Source: CAZHNW01 sp942491575
GTDB lineage: Bacteria; Spirochaetota; UBA4802; UBA5550
Assembly (NCBI GenBank): GCA_942491575.1
Contig: CALOBT010000025.1
Coordinates: forward strand, 3,162,001 to 3,226,000
Length of the DNA stretch: 64,000 nt
Reading direction: 5' to 3'
The position numbers were made by a program, and so were the translations under genes. The notes under the pieces were generated by a model. The model made no database searches, was not told where the DNA came from, and saw only the letters and a list, made by a program, of their open reading frames with translations. The number at the start of each line of letters is the position of its first letter. The stretch's first letter is position 1. This document shows, piece after piece, positions 16,359 to 23,173 of this stretch.

Positions 16359-16492
16359 GAAAATTCGCAAAATCTTCGAAAAGAAGAATTAAAGGGACAG
16401 GCCAAAAATTTATTGTAATAATTTTGGCTGGGTTTTAATTGTTTGAAACATAAATTTGAAGACGGTTCCGAAATCGAAGCGGGCGAATCTTC
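16359..16492 (+). other. ORF-less structured cassette (hairpin family)
   Basis: 134 nt. Outer stem GAAAATTCGC / GCGAATCTTC, small hairpin TCTTCGAAAAGAAGA, central hairpin GCCAAAAATT..AATTTTGGC followed by TGGGTTTT. No gene. Confidence 0.8.
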
Positions 16493-16619
16493 ATCTAACA
16501 ATACATAACTGCTGCGCTCGCAAGCTCGCTTGGCCTTCGGCAAACAACCTTCTGTCACGCTTCTTGCAAAGGCAAGAATCGCGCCAGAAGTTTGTTTCAG
16601 TTATGTAAGACCGTTAGAT
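16493..16619 (+). repeat. attC-like site n (reversed)
   Basis: Cores ATCTAAC (16493-16499) and GTTAGAT (16613-16619). Main body type. Confidence 0.9.
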
Positions 16620-16752
16620 GAAAGTTTGCAAAATCTCCGAAAGGCGAATCGAATAAAAGGCCAAAAATCTCACTTGCTTTTTTGGCTATGGTTTTTAAAG
16701 TTTAGAAACATAAATTTGAAGGCAGTTCCGAAATCAAAGCGGGCAAACCTTC
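16620..16752 (+). other. ORF-less structured cassette (hairpin family)
   Basis: 133 nt. Outer stem GAAAGTTTGC / GCAAACCTTC, central hairpin GCCAAAAATCTC..GCTTTTTTGGC then TATGGTTTTT. Compared with its left neighbour both sides of both stems changed together. Confidence 0.8.
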
Positions 16753-16879
16753 ATCTAACAATACATAACTGCTTCGCTCGCAAGCTCGCTTGGCCTTCGG
16801 CAAACAAACTTCTGTCACGCTTCTTGCAAAGGCAAGAATCGCGCCAGAAGCTTGTTTCAGTTATGTAAGACCGTTATAT
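16753..16879 (+). repeat. attC-like site o (reversed)
   Basis: Cores ATCTAAC (16753-16759) and GTTATAT (16873-16879). Main body type; last site before the IS group. Confidence 0.88.
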
Positions 16880-16949
16880 AAAAGCTATGCGCCTAAATTG
16901 TTCAGGCGGGCTTCCTACCCGCCAAAGAAAATAAATTTATGGGTAAAAT

Positions 16950-17612
16950 ATGATTGAAACTAATAGAATTAATTTTCTTGATAATATCCGAACACTCATA
17001 GTTATATTGGTCATTATTTTCCATTCAGCTATAGCTTATAGTGTCTTTGACTCCTGGTGGTATATTCATGATAAAAATACAAATATTATTTTTGATATTT
17101 TTATTACTGCATTGGATATTTTTATGATGCCAACATTATTCTTTATTTCAGGATATTTTGCAATTCCAAGTATTGATTCTATTTCAATAAAGGAATTTTT
17201 AAAAAAGAAATTTATTCGCCTTGGTTTACCATGGGTAGTGTGTATAATATTTTATATTCCATTATTAGATCTTATTACAAATTACAATAAATCAATTATT
17301 AATAATATATCACCTAGTCGATTCGATACAATTTTCATAACCCATATAAAAAATATTGCTTTCTTTAATATTGGGCCTGTTATTTCTAATCAAGAACATT
17401 TATGGTTCATATCACTTCTTTTATTCTTTTTTCTATTCTTTGCTTTATATTACAAATACAAAGATAAAATTAGTATCAAATTTAATGCTTCAAATAATAT
17501 TTCTCAATCTAAATTGATGATTATATTATTGATTCTCATAGGTTTATTTAATACTTTGTGGCATTTGTCGCGCCTCAATGAAACTCGGAGATTTTTCTTA
17601 AAAAACTTTTAG
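16950..17612 (+). pseudogene. Acyltransferase-3 family membrane protein, truncated
   Basis: The first 215 or so residues of a multi-span acyltransferase (acyltransferase_3 family: RINFLDNIRTLIVILVIIFHSA with the catalytic-type His, LFFISGYFA, FIRLGLPW, NQEHLWFISLLLFF). Members are usually 330-380 residues with ten helices and O-acetylate surface sugars. After FNTLWHLSRLN the sequence leaves the family and ends at 17612 in IS-derived DNA, so the C-terminal third is missing. It is in cassette direction after site o. Confidence 0.8.
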
Positions 17613-17655
17613 ACAAAAACTCCTTTGAAATATTATCTATAACAAGGAGAAAATA

Positions 17656-17961
17656 ATGTCAAAGAAGAAAAGATACTCATCAGAAGAAAAGTTTAGGATC
17701 GTAAAGGAAGTCCTCGCAACTGAAATAACTGTTTCAGAAGCCTGTAAGAAATACGACATCAGTACAGCCAATTTCTATAACTGGCAAAAGATATTTCTTG
17801 AATCTGCACTTGATGGTTTCAATAAGTCAAAACCAGGCAGGCCAGAAACAAAACAGAAGAAGCAAATAGAGAACCTATCAGAAGAGAATAAAAGAATGAA
17901 GGAAGTTATAGCTGAAGTTGTTTCCGAGAACATAGATCTAAAAAAAAATCTTTCGGAATAA
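17656..17961 (+). CDS. IS3-family transposase OrfA (third type)
   Basis: 101 residues, HTH (KRYSSEEKFRIVKEVLA, then TVSEACKKYDISTANFYNWQK) plus a coiled-coil tail. It follows AACAAGGAGA and is intact, but its partner orfB is cut off at 18157 by IS copy 3. The element's left end lies somewhere between 17560 and 17640 and its right end is missing. Confidence 0.85.
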   Translation: MSKKKRYSSEEKFRIVKEVLATEITVSEACKKYDISTANFYNWQKIFLESALDGFNKSKPGRPETKQKKQIENLSEENKRMKEVIAEVVSENIDLKKNLSE

Positions 17962-17975
17962 AAAGCAATCATCAA

Positions 17976-18157
17976 GTGCCGCCAGAGAAGAGAGAAATCA
18001 TTGTTAATGATCTAATGATTCAGAAAAGAAGGACTGGGTATCCTGTTGAAAAATTGCTAAGTCTTTATGGTATATCACCATCTACTTACTATGGATGGTT
18101 CAACAATGATAAATCTGTAAAAAAAGAACGCCCAAAGAGGAGAAAAAATTATAAGAC
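17976..18157 (+). pseudogene. IS3-family transposase OrfB (third type), truncated
   Basis: About 60 residues of the N-terminus: MIQKRRTGYPVEKLLSLYG, then ISPSTYYGWFNNDKS, a typical OrfB HTH_21 leader. It stops at the edge of IS copy 3. The DDE domain is absent from the window. Confidence 0.82.
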
Positions 18158-18215
18158 TGGTCTGCACCCCTAAAACTGTAATGACAAAAAATACATGTTT
18201 TAGGAGAATAGCATT

Positions 18216-18545
18216 ATGATAACAAGAAAAAGATACAGTCAAGAATTTAAAAAGAAGATAGCTCATGAATTGCTCATGGGGATATCAACAGCTGCAGAGA
18301 TTTCTAAGCGTGAAGGAATAACAAGTACAACTTTATACAAATGGAGAGATATATTCTCTGTGGGTGACTACGATACAGATGAGCAGGAGACAGCTGAACT
18401 TAAAAAGCGTATTAAAGATCTCGAAGAAACGGTAAGTGATCTTGCCCTTGAGAATCACATTCTAAAAAAAACGGAAAAAATACTAAAACAACTGAGGAAA
18501 AAAGAAAAATCATCAGGGAGTATCTCGCCCCGGAATTCGGAGTAG
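18216..18545 (+). CDS. IS3-family transposase OrfA, copy 3
   Basis: 109 residues, identical to copy 1. It begins after AGGAGAAT and ends 17 bp before the first Met of orfB; A-rich stretches near its end (GAGGAAAAAAG) are likely frameshift sites. Confidence 0.93.
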   Translation: MITRKRYSQEFKKKIAHELLMGISTAAEISKREGITSTTLYKWRDIFSVGDYDTDEQETAELKKRIKDLEETVSDLALENHILKKTEKILKQLRKKEKSSGSISPRNSE

Positions 18546-18562
18546 TCAAAAGCTGTAAAGCT

Positions 18563-19357
18563 ATGGGTTTAAGCATTTCAACCTACTATTACAGAAAATT
18601 TGAAAAGGATACAGATGATATGATGATTGCAAAGGAAATTGAGGACTATATTGAATTGGTGCCTGAATCTGGCTACAGGCCGGTTACAGTTTATTTGAAC
18701 CGCCAAATGCTGATAAACCACAAAAAAGTTAATCGAATAATGCGCGAAAAAAACCTTTTATGCAGGAAAAAGAAGAAATTTCGAACGAAAACAACTGATT
18801 CCAGTCATAATCTCAAAAAATATAAAAATCTTATCAAGAATTTTGAAACAACTGATATTAACCAATTGGTTGTTGGTGATGTAACTGCCTATGATGTCAG
18901 GGGCAAAGATCATTTTCTTGCAACCCTGATGGACAGACATAATCGTGAGATAATAGGAGAGGCGGTTTCAGATAGAAACAATACAGAGCTTGTACTGGCT
19001 GCCCTGGAGGATGCTATACAAAACAGAGGAAATCTTAACCTAAAGAACTGTATACATCATACAGACTCAGATGTAAGATATTGTTCAGTTGCCTATATCA
19101 AAAGACTGAAATTATTAGAGATGAAAATATCTATGTGTGTAGGTAATGCATATGAGAATGCTCATGCAGAATCGTTTAACAGCACGGTTAAACGCCAGGA
19201 AATAAATATTTCAGATTATGATAACAAGGAAGAATCAGCTGATTCGATTTTTAATTTCATTGATAAATATAATTCTATCAGACCACATTCATCGATAGAG
19301 AATTTAACGCCTGTGGAATATAGGAAAAAGTTAGAGAAATCACAATTTATGCATTAA
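18563..19357 (+). CDS. IS3-family transposase OrfB, copy 3
   Basis: 264 residues, identical to copy 1, DDE triad intact (GDVTAYD, HTDSDVRY, AESFNSTVK). The frame is open upstream and overlaps orfA, supporting an OrfAB fusion by -1 frameshift. Confidence 0.93.
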   Translation: MGLSISTYYYRKFEKDTDDMMIAKEIEDYIELVPESGYRPVTVYLNRQMLINHKKVNRIMREKNLLCRKKKKFRTKTTDSSHNLKKYKNLIKNFETTDINQLVVGDVTAYDVRGKDHFLATLMDRHNREIIGEAVSDRNNTELVLAALEDAIQNRGNLNLKNCIHHTDSDVRYCSVAYIKRLKLLEMKISMCVGNAYENAHAESFNSTVKRQEINISDYDNKEESADSIFNFIDKYNSIRPHSSIENLTPVEYRKKLEKSQFMH

Positions 19358-19387
19358 AGTTATTTACAGTTTCTGGGGTGCAGTGCA

Positions 19388-19816
19388 ATCATTGAAATGT
19401 TCTAATGATATATCAAGTGATTTTACCATTTTCCTTTGCTTATCTTTATAGATAAATTTTATATTTTCAATATCTATATCCATTAAGTCATCAACTTCTG
19501 AATGGAGTGTATCAAATTTAATATTCATTAAATTTTCTGGCTCAATTGTTTTAGTTTTTTTAAAAATGTAGGTTACTAAAATTTTATCTGTTCTAAAAAT
19601 ATGTTTTATTGGAATTAAATATGAAACAAAGACAGATGTTAGAATAAAAATTAAGAAGAATAATAAGCTAATTTTTATAGAATCCCAACCATATAGACCA
19701 ATAATTAAAAAGGTAACTGGAAGTAACATGTAAAATTTAAAATCAGATTTCCATGTTTCAATGATAATTGGAAATTCTAAACATACAAATTTATGATTAT
19801 TTTTACTTTTGGTCAT
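19388..19816 (-). pseudogene. PH-like two-helix membrane protein, N-terminal part
   Basis: 143 residues: MTKSKNNHKFVCLEFPIIIE leader, two adjacent membrane helices (YMLLPVTFLIIGLYGW and ISLLFFLIFILTSVFVSYL), then a beta-rich domain (IKHIFRTDKILVTYIFKKTKTIEPENL ... NIKFIYKDKQRKM) like the bacterial PH/YcxB-type membrane proteins. The gene runs into IS copy 3 after LEHFND. Its last 14 residues are at 12371-12418, carried away by inversion. Joined, the protein is 157 residues. The cassette start at 19858 and cassette end at 12447 match each other over 24 bases with one mismatch, which proves they were one cassette. Confidence 0.78.
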
Positions 19817-19851
19817 GTGTTGTTCAATTTTTGGTATTTTTCTATCATTTC

Positions 19852-19978
19852 ATCTAACGGTCTTACATAACTGAAACAATCTTCTGGCGCGATTCTTGCC
19901 CTTGCAAGAAGCGTGACAGAAGGTTGTTTGCCGAAGGCCAAGCGAGTGCGCGAGCGAAGCAGTTATGTATTGTTAGAT
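19852..19978 (-). repeat. attC-like site p
   Basis: Cores ATCTAAC (19852-19858) and GTTAGAT (19972-19978). Main body, first site right of the inverted block and back in minus-sense orientation. Confidence 0.9.
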
Positions 19979-20114
19979 GATGATTCGCCTGCAACGATCT
20001 CGGAACTGCCTAAAAATTCATGCTTCTAAATATTTAAAACCCTAACCAAAAAAACAAGTGAAAAATTTTGGCCTTACTCTTCGATTCTTCTTTTAGAAGA
20101 TTTTGCGAATTTTC
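19979..20114 (-). other. ORF-less structured cassette (hairpin family)
   Basis: 136 nt. Cassette strand: outer stem GAAAATTCGC / GCGAATCATC, hairpin TCTTCTAAAAGAAGA (compare TCTTCGAAAAGAAGA elsewhere), central stem GGCCAAAATTTT..TTTTTTTGG. No gene. Confidence 0.78.
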
Positions 20115-20240
20115 ATCTAACGGCTTTGCATAACTGAAACAAGCTTTTGGCGCGGTTCTTGCCCTAGCAAGAAACGTGACAAAAGTTTGTTTGCCGGAGG
20201 CCAAGGAGCAAAGCGACGCAGCAGTTATGCTATGTTATAT
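20115..20240 (-). repeat. attC-like site q
   Basis: Cores ATCTAAC (20115-20121) and GTTATAT (20234-20240). Body nearly identical to site r. Confidence 0.9.
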
Positions 20241-20476
20241 GAAGAGCTACCTCTCGATTTTTCAACAGGAGGTTGGAAAATCGAGTCAGCAACTTTCATG
20301 TATTGCATTCTTTCAAACCAATTCAAAAACGCAACTTATTTATTAGTTCAAATCTAATTCTCGATGAACTGAGATTTTAATCCTTATCAAAAATCTCACG
20401 ACTTATATCTGGAATTACATTCAATCTATTCAAAAAGAGAATCGGAGGCCAGGACGGCCGACTCTTGTAGCTTTTC
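20241..20476 (-). other. ORF-less cassette, GAGCYAC family
   Basis: 236 bp without gene, almost identical to 20603-20838. Hairpin CTCGATTTTTCAAC / GTTGGAAAATCGAG, GGCCAGGACGGCC, and matched ends GAGCTAC / GTAGCTT. Confidence 0.75.
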
Positions 20477-20602
20477 ATATAACGGCTTTGCATAACTGAA
20501 ACAAGCTTTTGGCGCGGTTCTTGCCCTAGCAAGAAGCGTGACAAAAGTTTGTTTGCCGGAGGCCAAGGAGCAAAGCGACGCAGCAGTTATGCTATGTTAT
20601 AT
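20477..20602 (-). repeat. attC-like site r
   Basis: Cores ATATAAC (20477-20483) and GTTATAT (20596-20602). With the neighbouring cassette it forms part of a tandem duplication of about 362 bp. Confidence 0.9.
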
Positions 20603-20838
20603 GAAGAGCTACCTCTCGATTTTTCAACAGGAGGTTGGAAAATCGAGTCAGCAACTTTCATGTATTGCATTCTTTCAAACCAATTCAAAAACGCAACTTA
20701 TTTATTAGTTCAAATCTAATTCTCGATGGACTGAGAGTTTAAACCTTATCAAAAATCTCACGACTTATATCTGGAATTACATTCAATCTATTCAAAAATA
20801 AAATCGGAGGCCAGGACGGCCGACTCTTGTAGCTTTTC
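20603..20838 (-). other. ORF-less cassette, GAGCYAC family (tandem copy)
   Basis: Differs from 20241-20476 by a few bases only, so recently duplicated. Same hairpins and matched ends. No gene. Confidence 0.75.
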
Positions 20839-20940
20839 ATATAACGTTCAATCATATAAGACGTTTGCCGTAGCTTTAGCGAAGGCAAATGTGCCGAAGG
20901 CCAAGGAGCGTAGCGACGCAGCTTATATGATGTGTTATAT
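20839..20940 (-). repeat. attC-like site s (variant body)
   Basis: Cores ATATAAC (20839-20845) and GTTATAT (20934-20940). Body with CAATCATATAAGACGTTTGCCG and GCAGCTTATATGATG, shorter than the main type. Confidence 0.86.
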
Positions 20941-20958
20941 GCTGTTTTCGCCCTTTTT

Positions 20959-21234
20959 TTAAACTTTTTTTTCTACTAAAAGACCAGAATTATATTTATG
21001 AATAATACTTGCAATCAATGTTTGATAAGGAAGTCCCTGGATGACTGCTTGTTTTTGAATATCTTCAAGATCTTTTTCTGAAATTCTAATATTAATTCGT
21101 TTTTCTTTCTTTAAATGAATCTTAGCTAACTCTTGATATTTATTCATTTTTTGAGGAGCATCTTTGACAGATTGCCATTCATCATTTTCGTAAGATTCAA
21201 TTATCTCTTTTTCATACTTATCTTTTTTAGGCAT
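20959..21234 (-). CDS. BrnA-like antitoxin
   Basis: 91 residues. The C-terminal half, EKRINIRISEKDLEDIQKQAVIQGLPYQTLIASIIHKYNSG, is a CopG/BrnA-type ribbon-helix-helix domain with the LPYQTL turn; the N-terminal half is acidic with the DEW motif and probably contacts the toxin. It lies 4 bp after the toxin gene, the toxin-first order of BrnTA modules. Expected to repress the operon and bind the toxin. Confidence 0.83.
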   Translation of the reverse strand: MPKKDKYEKEIIESYENDEWQSVKDAPQKMNKYQELAKIHLKKEKRINIRISEKDLEDIQKQAVIQGLPYQTLIASIIHKYNSGLLVEKKV

Positions 21235-21238
21235 TTTT

Positions 21239-21514
21239 TTACTCCTTATCTAAATACTTTTTTGTAGCCTTTCGACTTGGAAAAATTGTTTTGAAAAAAA
21301 TCTCTTCATCATTTTCAACAAATGGGACAATATAAGCATATGAATCTATATTAATAATGAACATAAATTGATTTTTATATTTTTCATTATTCTTATTTTC
21401 TACTATATCAATTACTGCTCCATTTGAAATATAAAAAACAATTTCCTCAAAAGATATTCCTCTTGTTTCTTTGAGTTTTATATTTTTTTCTTTGTCCCAA
21501 TTAAAATGTTGCAC
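21239..21514 (-). CDS. BrnT-like toxin
   Basis: 91 residues with the BrnT pattern: FNWDKEKNIKLKETRGISFEE at the start (W.P.K...L..RGI.FEE in the family) and IFPSRKATKKYLDKE at the end (compare R.ATKKE..YY). BrnT has a RelE-like fold and acts as a ribonuclease in studied members. The pair fills the cassette between sites s and t in cassette direction. Confidence 0.8.
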   Translation of the reverse strand: MQHFNWDKEKNIKLKETRGISFEEIVFYISNGAVIDIVENKNNEKYKNQFMFIINIDSYAYIVPFVENDEEIFFKTIFPSRKATKKYLDKE

Positions 21515-21626
21515 GTTGACCTCATAAATACATTGTGTGCCTAATATACTCAGATGTTATAATATTTTCAACTAATTAATTTGTAATGAAGGAATTTTTT
21601 TGCAGGAATCTTTGGGCGAAAATTGC

Positions 21627-21752
21627 ATATAACGTTTCTGGCATAACTGAAACTGGCTTTTGGCGCGATTCTTGCCTAGCAAGAAGCGTGACAAAAGTCA
21701 GTTTGCCGAAGGCCAAGGAGCGAAGCGACGCAGCAGTTATGCCATGTTATAT
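21627..21752 (-). repeat. attC-like site t
   Basis: Cores ATATAAC (21627-21633) and GTTATAT (21746-21752). Main body with GGCATAACTGAAACTGG and GCAGCAGTTATGCC. Confidence 0.9.
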
Positions 21753-22051
21753 GAAGAGCCACCTCTCGATTTTCAACATGGAAGTTGAAAATCGAGCGCA
21801 ACCAGTTCATGAATTACATTCTGACAAACAAAACCACAAGCGCAACTTCTTTATTATTTCTACAAAATTAAAAATGGGCTGAAATTTCTAAAAATGTATT
21901 TTCTTGCCTTTGAGTTTTACAAGCTATGAAAATCCTTTATTACATCGATCAAAAAACCATCAAAAAATCTCACAATCAATTTCGGAATTTTCGATCAATT
22001 CAATCCCAAAAAATATTCGGAGGCCAGGACGGCCGACTCTTGTGGCTTTTC
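21753..22051 (-). other. ORF-less cassette, GAGCYAC family (long form)
   Basis: 299 bp without gene. Hairpin CTCGATTTTCAAC / GTTGAAAATCGAG (13-bp perfect stem), block CGGAGGCCAGGACGGCCGAC, ends matched as GAGCCAC / GTGGCTT. The middle has diverged and grown relative to its relatives. Confidence 0.75.
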
Positions 22052-22179
22052 ATATAACGTTCCCGGCATAACTGAAACTGGCTTTTGGCGCGGTTCTTGC
22101 CCTAGCAAGAAGCGTGACAAAAGTCAGTTTGCCGAAGGCCAAGCGAGTGCGCGAGCGCAGCAGGTATGCCGTGTTAAAT
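22052..22179 (-). repeat. attC-like site u
   Basis: Cores ATATAAC (22052-22058) and GTTAAAT (22173-22179). Main body. Confidence 0.9.
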
Positions 22180-22341
22180 GAAGTGTCGAGAACCAGTTTA
22201 AAAAAGTCTATTCAAAAAGCAATTTCAAGGTCGTAACGACACATTTTTTTCAAAAAGAAATTAACCCTAAAAACTTAAAAAAAATTCTTATACCAAAAGA
22301 AAAGATTTCATTCCTAAAAAATTTCTCTTCTTCGACATTTC
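22180..22341 (-). other. ORF-less cassette, single type
   Basis: 162 bp of A-rich DNA without a gene, unrelated to the two ORF-less families apart from its layout. Its ends are matched (GAAGTGTCGA / TCGACATTTC). Nothing else seen. Confidence 0.7.
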
Positions 22342-22468
22342 ATTTAACGGTTTTACATAACTGAAACAAGCTTCTGGCGCGATTCTTGCCTTTTGCAAGA
22401 AGCGTGACAGAAGTTTGTTTGCCGAAGGCCAAGGAGCGAAGCGACGCAGCAGTTATGTATTGTTAGAT
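22342..22468 (-). repeat. attC-like site v
   Basis: Cores ATTTAAC (22342-22348) and GTTAGAT (22462-22468). Main body. Confidence 0.9.
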
Positions 22469-22603
22469 GAAGGTTCGCCCGCAACGATTTCGGAACCACC
22501 TTCAAATTCATGTTTCAAAACATTAAAAACCCTAACCAAAAAAGCAAGTTAGATTTTTTAGCCTTGCTCTTCGATTCTTCTTTCGAAGATTTTGCGAACT
22601 TTC
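22469..22603 (-). other. ORF-less structured cassette (hairpin family)
   Basis: 135 nt. Cassette strand: outer stem GAAAGTTCGC / GCGAACCTTC, hairpin TCTTCGAAAGAAGA, central stem GGCTAAAAAATC..GCTTTTTTGGTT. No gene. Confidence 0.8.
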
Positions 22604-22730
22604 ATCTAACGGCTTTACATAACTGAAACAACCTTCTGGCGCGATTCTTGCCTTTGCAAGAAGCGTGACAGAAGGTTGTTTGCCGAAGGCCAAGCGAGTG
22701 CGCGAGCGCAGCAGTTATGTATTGTTAGAT
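22604..22730 (-). repeat. attC-like site w
   Basis: Cores ATCTAAC (22604-22610) and GTTAGAT (22724-22730). Main body. Confidence 0.9.
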
Positions 22731-22864
22731 GAAGATTCGCCCGCTTTGATTTCGGAACCGCCTTAAAATTTATGTTTCAAACAATTAAAACCCAGCCAAA
22801 ATTATTGCAATAAATTTTTGGCCTTTACCTTCGATTCTTCTTTTCGAAGATTTTGCTAATTTTC
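22731..22864 (-). other. ORF-less structured cassette (hairpin family)
   Basis: 134 nt. Cassette strand: outer end pair GAAAATTAGC / GCGAATCTTC (one extra mismatch), hairpin TCTTCGAAAAGAAGA, central stem GGCCAAAAATT..AATTTTGGC with loop TATTGCAAT. No gene. Confidence 0.8.
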
Positions 22865-22958
22865 ATCTAACGTTTCTGGCATTACCGACGTTTTCTGAGC
22901 GAAGCGAAGAAAATGTGCCGCAGGCCAAGCGAAGCGCAGCGGTAATGCCATGTTAGAT
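22865..22958 (-). repeat. attC-like site x (short body)
   Basis: Cores ATCTAAC (22865-22871) and GTTAGAT (22952-22958). Body GGCATTACCGACGTTTTCTG ... same type as site g. First attC next to the recombinase. Confidence 0.88.
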
Positions 22959-23091
22959 GAAGATTTGCCCGCTTTGATTTCGGAACTATCTTCAAATTTA
23001 TGCTTCTGAAAAATAAAACCCAGCCAAAATTATTACAATTAATTTTTGGCATTTCTCTTTGATTCTTCTTTTCGTAGATTTGCAAATTTTC
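22959..23091 (-). other. ORF-less structured cassette (hairpin family), first in array
   Basis: 133 nt. Cassette strand: outer stem GAAAATTTGC / GCAAATCTTC, central stem GCCAAAAATTAATTG..AATTTTGGC. As the cassette nearest the recombinase it is probably the last one inserted. Confidence 0.8.
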
Positions 23092-23173
23092 ATCTAACTT
23101 GTACTTATCCGCTTTATTTCATATTAAGTCAAAATAGTCAAGGAAAAGGGAAGATAATTTTGGTTAAGATAAT
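23092..23173 (-). other. Candidate attI: terminal core and spacer to the recombinase stop
   Basis: A lone core ATCTAAC (GTTAGAT on the cassette strand, 23092-23098) with no attC body on its right, only 75 bp of AT-rich DNA before the recombinase stop codon. This is the place expected for the primary insertion site. Its sequence TAAGTACAAGTTAGAT shows no long palindrome, as in known attI sites. Confidence 0.6.

Larger units (their letters stand above)
18158..19387 (+). mobile_element. IS3-family insertion sequence, copy 3 (intact)
   Basis: 1230 bp, same ends as copy 1 and identical proteins. Flanks are GAC (18155-18157) and ATC (19388-19390), so no duplication is seen as the DNA now lies. If block 12371-18157 is turned round, the left flank becomes ATC, giving a perfect 3-bp duplication. 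Confidence 0.93.

Noticed and set aside
2891..22958. CRISPR array
   Set aside because: Repeats are 95-128 bp, imperfect and hairpin-forming, spacers range from 133 bp to over 1 kb and hold genes, and no cas gene is present. attC-like sites explain them.
2891..22958. REP/MITE-type mobile repeats instead of attC sites
   Set aside because: A dispersed repeat would leave direct target duplications and no matched ends across the intervening DNA. Here cores fit GTTRRRY, genes sit one per interval in one direction and the end of the array is next to a tyrosine recombinase.
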